Assembly: GCA_021809305.1 (NCBI GenBank)
Contig: JAKBAF010000040.1
Coordinates: forward strand, 1-8,391
Reading direction: 5' to 3'
DNA length: 8,391 nucleotides
Source: a bacterium
GTDB lineage: Bacteria > Chlamydiota > Chlamydiia > Chlamydiales > JAFEGQ01
Shown here: one piece after another, positions 1 through 7,371 of the stretch
How positions within the stretch are numbered: position 1 is the stretch's first letter
How the letters are laid out: every line of letters starts with the position of its first letter
Position numbers and translations under genes: made by a program
The notes under the pieces: model-generated
Told to the model about the DNA's origin: nothing
The model's database searches: none
What the model saw: the letters and a program-made list of their open reading frames with translations, nothing else

Positions 1-1044
1 GAGGCCGCGCTGCTTGAGAAGAGCTGTAAAATTCCGATCTGGACGCATTTGCGTTAAAGCTTCGGCCAAGGCCTCGCGCATCTCGCTGATCCTAGAGCAC
101 ATCGCACTAAGCTCGCCGAGCCACTCGGCTCGGAGCCGCTTATTGCTGAGAATCGCCTCTATAATCCACGCTCCGTGACAGGCGGGGTTGGAGTAGGCAG
201 CCCGAACGATGGTGCGCACCTGTGATCCCACATTGGCTGCCTCTTGCTCATCCCGTGTGTTGATGAAGAGCGCCCCAATCCGCTCGGCATAGAGGCCAAA
301 GTTTTTAGAGTTCGATGTGCACGCAAAGAACTGTAACCCTTGGCGCTGGAAGAGGCGCATGGCCTTAGCATCCTCATCGATCCCATCCCCAAGCCCTTGA
401 TAAGCGCTATCAAAGATGGTCAGAAGAGAGCGCTCCTTAACAATAGCTGCAATCTCCTCCCACTGCGCAAGTGTTGGATCGACGCCTGTTGGATTGTGGC
501 AGGCAGCGTGAAAAAGAACGGCGCTGCCATGCGGCAAGCGGTTCAGTTCGGCAAGAAGAGCGTGGTGGGCAAGTGAGTAGGTGGCGGGATCGTAAAAAGG
601 GTACTTCTCTACACGAAGGCCGGCTGCTGAAAAGATCGCATTGTGGTTCGCCCAGGTCGGGTCTGGCAGATAGATAACCTCCTTGGAGAGCTTTCCTTTC
701 AGAAACTCTCCAACAATCCGAAGACCGCCTGTTCCCCCGATGGTCTGGGTTCCATACAGCCCATCGATCTCCTCCATCGGCTTCCCAAAGACAATCTCGG
801 CCATCCGTGCCACAAAGCGCGCATCGCCATCCATGGGGAGGTACTCGCGGCTGGGGCCCAGCTCGCTCAAAAGCAGCTCAGCTTTGACAACCGTGTGCAG
901 AACGGCCGTTTCGAGATTGGCCGTCCGGTAGACGCCAACACCCAGGTTAACCTTATTGGAGCGCGGATCGGCGTTAAATGAAGTCGTGATCCCAAAGATG
1001 GGGTCGAGCGGAGCCTCTTTTACATCAGAAAAAAACGACGTCAC
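1..1044 (-). CDS. aspC: Aspartate aminotransferase, class I PLP-dependent (partial, C-terminus off left edge)
   Basis: This enzyme transfers the amino group between aspartate and 2-oxoglutarate in the cytoplasm, using pyridoxal phosphate, and links amino-acid and TCA-cycle pools. The visible 348 residues translate without a stop and match the AspC/TyrB family at each landmark: W131 in DPTWANHN (ring stacking on PLP), N184 in CHNPTG, the Schiff-base lysine K247 in SNSKNFGLY, and R281 in VRAAYSNP, which corresponds to the dicarboxylate-binding arginine. Each sits one residue later than in E. coli AspC (about 396 aa), so roughly the last 50 residues, including the second substrate-carboxylate arginine, lie outside the window. 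The start is GTG at 1044: an in-frame TAG lies at 1059-1057 and a G-rich SD-like tract (1057-1052) sits seven bases upstream. It follows the DUF167 gene on the same strand with a 65-base gap. Aspartate is the likely substrate; aromatic amino acids remain possible, as in TyrB. Confidence 0.93.
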   Translation of the reverse strand, partial: MTSFFSDVKEAPLDPIFGITTSFNADPRSNKVNLGVGVYRTANLETAVLHTVVKAELLLSELGPSREYLPMDGDARFVARMAEIVFGKPMEEIDGLYGTQTIGGTGGLRIVGEFLKGKLSKEVIYLPDPTWANHNAIFSAAGLRVEKYPFYDPATYSLAHHALLAELNRLPHGSAVLFHAACHNPTGVDPTLAQWEEIAAIVKERSLLTIFDSAYQGLGDGIDEDAKAMRLFQRQGLQFFACTSNSKNFGLYAERIGALFINTRDEQEAANVGSQVRTIVRAAYSNPACHGAWIIEAILSNKRLRAEWLGELSAMCSRISEMREALAEALTQMRPDRNFTALLKQRGL

Positions 1045-1075
1045 AGCTACACCCCCCTATCCTTCTTTGGACCCA

Positions 1076-1103
1076 ATTATGACACATCAACGTAATTTGC
1101 CAG
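1076..1103 (-). promoter_or_regulatory. Candidate sigma-70-type promoter for aspC
   Basis: On the minus strand, CTGGCA (1103-1098) and CATAAT (1081-1076) are separated by 16 bases. They match the -35 and -10 consensus at four and five of six positions. Transcription would begin near 1069 and give a leader of about 25 bases before the GTG start. It lies in the gap after the DUF167 gene, so aspC could be transcribed alone or as a second cistron. The assignment rests on pattern matching only. Confidence 0.35.
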
Positions 1104-1109
1104 GATATC

Positions 1110-1376
1110 TTAAGGCATCTTTTTGAGACTCATCCTCACTTGCTCATCGCTTAAGCCCTCTATAGCCACTTTTTTATGGCGAGAGGTAGCACCTGAGAGG
1201 AGCTGGATCCTCGATTGTGCGATCCCAAGCAACTCTCCAAGCAGCCGAACAAGCTCCTTATTGGCCTTCCCCTTCTCTGGGGCAGAGGTGAGCTTTACGA
1301 GTAGACACTCTCCCTCAAATCCAATAATCTCACGCCGCCTCGCCTTGGGTGTAACCTTCACATGAAGCTCGGCCAT
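1110..1376 (-). CDS. DUF167 / YggU-family protein
   Basis: This is a small cytoplasmic protein of the DUF167 (YggU/YfhH-like) family, 88 residues, close to the usual family length of about 95. The biochemical function of the family is not established. The diagnostic parts are visible in order: an N-terminal strand with VKVTPKARR (residues 6-14), the conserved APEKGKANKEL segment (32-42) leading into a leucine-rich helix, and the C-terminal SGATSRHKKVAI block (61-72). The start is ATG at 1376, with an SD-like AAGAGGA (1389-1383) six bases upstream. It is transcribed towards aspC, 65 bases away, and may share its transcript. It diverges from the tRNA-Ala gene on the other side. Family assignment is firm; no function should be read from the name. 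Confidence 0.9.
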   Translation of the reverse strand: MAELHVKVTPKARRREIIGFEGECLLVKLTSAPEKGKANKELVRLLGELLGIAQSRIQLLSGATSRHKKVAIEGLSDEQVRMSLKKMP

Positions 1377-1433
1377 CGGGAATCCTCTTGCCTCTTTGTC
1401 ATCCTACCCGCTATTTTAGGGTATCGATCTAAT

Positions 1434-1506
1434 GGGGTGTTAGCTCAGTTGGTAGAGCGCAACAATGGCATTGTTGAGGTCAGCGGTTCGACCCCGCTAC
1501 ACTCCA
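1434..1506 (+). tRNA. tRNA-Ala, anticodon GGC
   Basis: The 73 bases fold into a complete cloverleaf: acceptor GGGGTGT/ACACTCC, U8-A9, D stem GCTC/GAGC, anticodon stem CAACA/TGTTG, a five-base variable loop, T stem AGCGG/CCGCT and T loop TTCGACC, with discriminator A at 1506. The anticodon GGC (1467-1469) reads GCC and GCU. Two features confirm alanine identity: the G3-U70 wobble pair recognised by alanyl-tRNA synthetase, and the A32/U38 pair typical of bacterial tRNA-Ala(GGC). The 3' CCA is not encoded (TCT follows), so it must be added by CCA-adding enzyme. A TTGTCA at 1396-1401 could be its -35 element, but no convincing -10 follows at normal spacing. A weak T-rich tract at 1548-1558 may help end the transcript. 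Confidence 0.97.
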
Positions 1507-1631
1507 TCTTTCTCTCTCCTTCCTATTAAAAACTAGCCTTTCGGGCCTCTTTTCTTTTCCAGCCGTAGCCGCTCTCTTTCTTTGTTTTCCAAATTTAAAA
1601 AACAAACACACTCTTTCTCTTTCATAGTCAT

Positions 1632-1661
1632 TTGGTACGCCTAAATTTCTACCAATAAAAT
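1632..1661 (+). promoter_or_regulatory. Candidate promoter of the F-box gene, overlapped by an inverted repeat
   Basis: TTGGTA (1632-1637) and TAAAAT (1656-1661) are 18 bases apart and match the -35 and -10 consensus at four and five of six positions. They predict a start near 1668 and a leader of about 57 bases. TTGGTA also forms a perfect six-base inverted repeat with TACCAA (1650-1655), so the spacer and the edge of the -10 lie within a dyad that could be an operator. The rest of the 1507-1724 gap is pyrimidine-rich and holds no gene I can support. Confidence 0.35.
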
Positions 1662-1711
1662 GCGCCCCCATCTAAACTGGAGCGATCATTTTTATTGAAA
1701 AAACAAAAAAT

Positions 1712-1716
1712 AGGAG
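1712..1716 (+). promoter_or_regulatory. Ribosome binding site (AGGAG) that fixes the F-box gene start
   Basis: AGGAG lies eight bases before ATG 1725. The open frame extends ten codons further upstream to TTG 1695, but that TTG has no SD and this site would then fall inside the coding region. The ATG is therefore preferred. Confidence 0.75.
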
Positions 1717-1724
1717 ATTTAGAT

Positions 1725-3218
1725 ATGGAGGAGAGAGCTTCTGATTTTGGTTTATTTTCGTCCATCCCAACTGAAATGGTTGATCACATCTTACATTTTC
1801 TTCCGATTCGTAATCTCGGGATAGCCGCTCAGGTCTGCAAAGAGTGGCAGGCCCTCGTAAATGAGCAGTTCAAGCAGCTCTCCTACGCCTTAGGGAGCTC
1901 AAAAAAGGAGCCCACGGCCGGCTGGATAGAGGGATATAAAAGGTTTTATGAGCACAATTCGTGGTACAATATGCGAGACGGCCGACCCACCCAATTCTCC
2001 TCAAAGCCAACATTGGATTACTCTAGTTCAGTCTCATGCTGGACCTTTGCAGCACCAAAACAGCTCTGGAAAGGATTTTTAGACGGCACCATTGCTATCT
2101 TCGACTTGCAAGCTGGCACGCTGCTCCACCACTTCCCAACTCTAAGAGCGGAATGTGAAGGGGGACGAATAACCTCTCTTGAGCAATCAAAGAGAGGTGA
2201 CATTATTGCCCAATCGCAATCAGGAGAGATCTCTTGCTGGAGCGGCAGAGACCCCTCTTTAGCGTGGAGAGGAGAGCAGAGTTCACCGCATAACATCACT
2301 CTTCTCTCGATAGAGGCGAGGGAGTGGGTGGCCCTCGTGACAAGAGAGCGTCTGCTCACCTTTATGGGGGCCTCAACAGGGAGAATTGAGGTGGAGTATG
2401 GACTGCCCATTAAAGAGGTCTTCTCCATCAAATCCTTTCAAGGGACCTATGAAAGCTACCTTCTCATTAAAGGGCTCTCAGAGAATGGTGAGACTCTAGG
2501 CTATGCGCTGCAGATTGAAGCACCAAAGGAGACGCCGCCTCACATCAAAGCCTTCTCAACCTTCCAGGTCACGGGGCCACGGGCCTCACTGTTTCCCGTC
2601 TCATCCGGAGGGCAAGACTTTGTCATCGCTGCAAATATCAGAGAAGAAGATACAAAACTTCAACCTATTTGTATCACGCAAATTGGGGCACAATATAGCG
2701 CACCTAAAACCACGCACTTAAAAGCACTAGGAAGTTATATTTGGTCTTTCACCGCCATCGGCGTCACAGGAGGGGCCTATATCGCCTCTCAATCCAACGC
2801 AAAACACTGCGATCTCCAGTTCTATTCTCCTAAGGAAGACGGTTTATTTGACATGCGTTTCGAGCAACATTTCGCCGTTAGACAGGCGGTAAGAAACCTC
2901 GAGCTTGTCGCGTCAAAGGATTTGACGGACGAGGTGGCCCTCTTTGCGCAGACCTCTGAGACAATTCTTGCCTGGCGCTCAGACTTCTCTAGGCAAAATG
3001 CTCGTCATCTCCTTAAGCGACCAGATAGGACAAACTCCTTTTGCGGGCTACGAGCGCTACCTTCCCGTTTGGGTCTACCAATGCTTGCTGTCTTTTTGCA
3101 AGATTCGACTGTGCGCCTCCTTGACTTCGGCCCTCAAGTTTCAGGTAAACGAAAAATTAGAGAGCTTGATGTGAAGTCACTAAAGCTGGAGCCTAAGAAG
3201 AAAAAGCGTTGTGAGTAG
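1725..3218 (+). CDS. F-box protein with WD40/beta-propeller-like region; candidate host-directed effector
   Basis: This 497-residue protein opens with a canonical F-box (residues about 11-48): IPTEMVDHILHFLP, then LGIAAQVCKEWQALV, with the Leu/Pro/Val/Cys/Trp pattern that binds Skp1. F-boxes recruit substrates to eukaryotic SCF ubiquitin ligases. Bacteria lack these ligases, so such proteins usually act inside a host. The rest is beta-rich with propeller-like strands: DGTIAIFDLQAGTLLHHF (120-137) resembles a WD40 blade, SGEISCWSGRDPSLAW (166-181) a second and DSTVRLLDFG (460-469) a last one; the other blades are degenerate. F-box plus propeller is the layout of FBXW substrate receptors. The tail carries KRK (475-477) and PKKKKR (490-495), resembling a nuclear localisation signal. 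No Sec signal peptide or membrane segment is visible; type III export is possible but cannot be read from sequence. It stands alone between a tRNA gene and a convergent helicase gene. The target is unknown. Confidence 0.85.
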   Translation: MEERASDFGLFSSIPTEMVDHILHFLPIRNLGIAAQVCKEWQALVNEQFKQLSYALGSSKKEPTAGWIEGYKRFYEHNSWYNMRDGRPTQFSSKPTLDYSSSVSCWTFAAPKQLWKGFLDGTIAIFDLQAGTLLHHFPTLRAECEGGRITSLEQSKRGDIIAQSQSGEISCWSGRDPSLAWRGEQSSPHNITLLSIEAREWVALVTRERLLTFMGASTGRIEVEYGLPIKEVFSIKSFQGTYESYLLIKGLSENGETLGYALQIEAPKETPPHIKAFSTFQVTGPRASLFPVSSGGQDFVIAANIREEDTKLQPICITQIGAQYSAPKTTHLKALGSYIWSFTAIGVTGGAYIASQSNAKHCDLQFYSPKEDGLFDMRFEQHFAVRQAVRNLELVASKDLTDEVALFAQTSETILAWRSDFSRQNARHLLKRPDRTNSFCGLRALPSRLGLPMLAVFLQDSTVRLLDFGPQVSGKRKIRELDVKSLKLEPKKKKRCE

Positions 3219-3224
3219 CTACTC
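3213..3224. repeat. 12-base perfect palindrome in the convergent gene junction
   Basis: GAGTAGCTACTC is its own reverse complement. It contains the F-box gene stop codon and fills the six-base gap up to the helicase stop codon. Only a short hairpin with a small loop could form, and no T-run follows on either strand, so it is at best a weak bidirectional termination or pausing element. Confidence 0.5.
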
Positions 3225-5396
3225 TTACAGGGAGAGGAGCGAGGTTAGCTCAGCTGTCGGACCGATATGAGTTGGCAGGCGCGGGATAGACCTTAAGAAG
3301 AGCGCCCCATAGGGGGAAGCGAATAGGCGACGATCAAGACAGACAACGCACCCTCGATCGGAGGAGCTTCTGATCAGACGGCCAAAGCCTTGTCTGAACT
3401 TTACGATTGCCTGTGGGAGGGAGTAGTCACCAAATGGGCTGCCGGCTGCGAGCTTAATCGCCTCCAGCCGCGCCTCAATGATGGGCTCTGTGGGGACGCG
3501 AAAGGGCAGCTTTGTGAGAATCACAAGCCGCAAAGCGCTGCCCACCACATCGACCCCCTCCCAGAAGGAGTCCGTTCCAAAGAGGACAGCCTTGCCACTC
3601 TCTCGAAAGAGGTCAAGCAGGCTCTTTCTATCCCTATCACCTTGGCGTAGGGGCAAAAGCCCTCTCTCTTTAAGAGGCGCCTCCAATGCTTCATAACACT
3701 CGTTTAGCATCTGAAAGGAGGTGAAGAGGGCAAAGGCACCCCCCTTACTTGCCTCAATTAAGGTGAGCAGCGAGCGGGCCACCTCCCTTGTGAAGGAGGG
3801 ATCGCTTGGCAAGGGAAGATCGTTTGGAAGAAGCAGGCTCGCTTGTATATCGTAAACAAAGGGGGAGTCAAAGATAAATTGGGTAACCTCCCGCCCCTCC
3901 TTCAGAGGCTTAGCAAGACCTAGGCGCTGTTTTACAAAATCAAAGGTGCCCCCAGCTGTTAGGGTAGCACTTGTGATAATCGCCGTCTGCACCCGCTCGA
4001 AGAGGGCCTCTCGCAAGGTAGAGGCGATGTCCAGTTCGGTGTCAAAGAGCTGTACATGCGGGGTGCCATGCCTCCCTCCCTCCTCAATCCAGCGAACACT
4101 CTCTTGCGATGGGGCTGATGTGAGAGAGGCTGCAAGCCTAAGCGAGAATTCCACTAATCGCTTAGCTGTTGTAGCAATGTCAAGCCGGATAGAATCGAGC
4201 GACTCCCTGTCCGGAAGCCCCTTTAAAATCCCATCGAGGCTCTCTAAAAGCGCCAAAAACTCCTCAAAGGCGAGCTGCGTTGAATTTAGGGCCGGAAGGA
4301 TCTCTTGGCTCCAGACCGGGCTTTCCATGTGAGACGTGTTTAAGCGCAGTCGCAGCCCACCACCTGGATTTGCGCCCCCTATCTGAGCCCCAGCGATCAA
4401 GAACTCACCGATAAGGCGGAAGAGCTCGCTCGCTTCGAATACAAGCCGCCGCCTTGCACCCGGAAGGTCGAGATCGAGGAGGAGGTCAAGCGATGGGGCG
4501 CTCTTCTTGCGCTTGCCGCCCTCCTCCTGCAGCTTCTGTCTTAGCGTCGGCAACTTGCCACTGACCTCAAGACCCCCTCTCCCCTCAATTGCTAGCTGGT
4601 TGAGGAGTCTCATGAGGTCACTGCGCGACCCCCTCCAAGCAAAGGCGGCCGTTGCGATCTCCTCGAGGTTATGCCCCTCATCGAGTATCACAGCGTTATA
4701 ATCTGGCAGTAGCTTTACAGAGCTCTCGCCGCTTAAGCTGCTCTGCAATTTGACATCAGCCAGTAGTAAGTGGTGGTTAACGATGAGAACCTTTGCCTCA
4801 TCAGCGAGGCGCCGGGCCTTAAAGAAGTAACACGCCTTGTAGTGAGGGCAGTGGATATGGGGGCACGCCTCGGCCAAAGCGCCCACCTTCTCCCAAAGCC
4901 CTCTCTCTGGCGGTACGGGGAGGTCAGAGAGGCTTCCACCAAACTCTTCCTCTCGAGAGAGCATGCGGAGCTGGCCGAGCTGCTCCTCCTCCTTCGGAGG
5001 CAAGAGCGAGGCCTCCTCAAGTGTTGCATACATTCGGCGTAAACAGAGGTAGTTGTTCATCCCCTTTGCGAGGACAACCTTCACATCGATCTTAAGCGCG
5101 TCCAGCAAGCTCGGGAGGTCTTTATGAAAGAGCTGCTCTTGAAGGTGAATCGTCTGGGTCGAGATGAGCGTCCGCCCTTCCCCCTCGAGCGCCTTAAGAA
5201 GCGCCACGACAAGGTAGGCCATGCTCTTCCCCGTACCTGTACCCGCTTCAATGAGAGCTACGTTTTTCTTTAAGAAGGCCTCACCAATAGCAAGAGCCAT
5301 CTCCGCTTGGGAGGCGCGGTAGGAGTACCCCTCAATGGCCAGATCTAGCGGGCCGCCGGGGAGGAAGGCCGATCGGATGCGCTCTTGCAGGGACAC
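3225..5396 (-). CDS. dinG: DinG/YoaA-type ATP-dependent DNA helicase with iron-sulfur cluster
   Basis: This is a 723-residue superfamily 2 helicase of the XPD/DinG group, which unwinds damaged or structured DNA 5' to 3' during repair and replication. Visible in order: a Q-motif-like YSYRASQAEMA (24-34), Walker A AGTGTGKS (51-58), four cysteines (C118, C178, C183, C189) placed to bind a 4Fe-4S cluster, Walker B DEGH (239-242, where DEAH is usual), SAT (476-478), GTDSFWEGVD (607-616) and QGFGRLIR (669-676). The middle and C-terminal parts resemble E. coli YoaA more than a DinG-exonuclease fusion; there is no N-terminal exonuclease domain. The start is GTG 5396: an in-frame TAG lies at 5408-5406, no earlier start exists, and an AGAGG (5413-5409) sits 12 bases upstream, rather far. 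It follows rpoD on the same strand after 134 bases, so co-transcription is plausible. The symbol is used in the broad family sense. Confidence 0.93.
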   Translation of the reverse strand: MSLQERIRSAFLPGGPLDLAIEGYSYRASQAEMALAIGEAFLKKNVALIEAGTGTGKSMAYLVVALLKALEGEGRTLISTQTIHLQEQLFHKDLPSLLDALKIDVKVVLAKGMNNYLCLRRMYATLEEASLLPPKEEEQLGQLRMLSREEEFGGSLSDLPVPPERGLWEKVGALAEACPHIHCPHYKACYFFKARRLADEAKVLIVNHHLLLADVKLQSSLSGESSVKLLPDYNAVILDEGHNLEEIATAAFAWRGSRSDLMRLLNQLAIEGRGGLEVSGKLPTLRQKLQEEGGKRKKSAPSLDLLLDLDLPGARRRLVFEASELFRLIGEFLIAGAQIGGANPGGGLRLRLNTSHMESPVWSQEILPALNSTQLAFEEFLALLESLDGILKGLPDRESLDSIRLDIATTAKRLVEFSLRLAASLTSAPSQESVRWIEEGGRHGTPHVQLFDTELDIASTLREALFERVQTAIITSATLTAGGTFDFVKQRLGLAKPLKEGREVTQFIFDSPFVYDIQASLLLPNDLPLPSDPSFTREVARSLLTLIEASKGGAFALFTSFQMLNECYEALEAPLKERGLLPLRQGDRDRKSLLDLFRESGKAVLFGTDSFWEGVDVVGSALRLVILTKLPFRVPTEPIIEARLEAIKLAAGSPFGDYSLPQAIVKFRQGFGRLIRSSSDRGCVVCLDRRLFASPYGALFLRSIPRLPTHIGPTAELTSLLSL

Positions 5397-5457
5397 AGGC
5401 GAATGCTACCTCTCGGGTCAGCCGTTAATTTCATGGATTTTGATGGCCATAGGCGTG

Positions 5458-5513
5458 GGCACGGCCAAAGCAGTACAGGAGTGCCGCACTCCAAATTTGA
5501 GCTTACGGCACGG
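5458..5513 (-). other. Inverted-repeat cluster in the rpoD-helicase spacer, possible alternative hairpins
   Basis: GGCACGG occurs twice (5458-5464 and 5507-5513) with GTGCCG (5481-5486) between. In a transcript running from rpoD to the helicase, the middle element can pair with either the first copy (six-base stem, 5506-5511 with 5481-5486, plus an inner CTC/GAG) or the second (five bases, 5481-5485 with 5458-5462), but not both. No T-run follows either hairpin, so neither looks like a complete intrinsic terminator. The arrangement could be an mRNA processing site or a weak attenuator. Confidence 0.35.
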
Positions 5514-5530
5514 ATATCTAGACCACCACT

Positions 5531-7204
<1,674 letters not shown>

Positions 7205-7261
7205 GCTTACCTAGTCAAACTTTTCAAGAAAATTGTGATAAAAATCTGATGATGCCAGAAG

Positions 7262-7291
7262 ATTTTTGCGGAATGGACGGCTTTCTGTCAA
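7262..7291 (-). promoter_or_regulatory. Candidate rpoD promoter
   Basis: On the minus strand a perfect -35, TTGACA (7291-7286), is followed after 18 bases by AAAAAT (7267-7262), four of six to the -10 consensus. Transcription would start near 7255 and leave a leader of about 50 bases before the rpoD ATG. The weak -10 limits confidence. Confidence 0.4.
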
Positions 7292-7371
7292 GGGGCATAA
7301 AAGGGCTCTCTCTTCATCCGATGTGGCCGTCCTGGCACTATCCGCTCCTTCATACTATCCAGCGCTGATTG

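Noticed and set aside
1377..1433. Minus-strand TAAAAT as -10 of the DUF167 gene
   Set aside because: The position 17 bases further upstream falls at the edge of the tRNA gene and bears no resemblance to a -35 element.
1536..1558. Possible intrinsic terminator after tRNA-Ala (GCC/GGC stem then T-rich tract)
   Set aside because: Only three contiguous base pairs form, and the T-tract is interrupted by C residues. Too weak to annotate as a terminator.
1695..1724. TTG 1695 as start of the F-box protein, adding ten residues
   Set aside because: It has no Shine-Dalgarno, whereas ATG 1725 has AGGAG eight bases upstream, and the F-box lies wholly after the ATG.
2018..2431. 137-codon open frame opposite the F-box gene
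   Set aside because: It lies entirely antisense to a well-supported gene, has no recognisable domain and no SD or promoter; a shadow frame.
3946..4332. 128-codon open frame antisense to the helicase
   Set aside because: Serine/arginine-rich low-quality translation typical of the reverse frame of a leucine/glutamate-rich gene; the helicase reading is certain.
5451..5527. Possible tRNA-like or small structured RNA ending in CCACCA within the spacer
   Set aside because: There is no T-loop consensus, D stem or anticodon arm at the right spacing on either strand; only simple inverted repeats remain.
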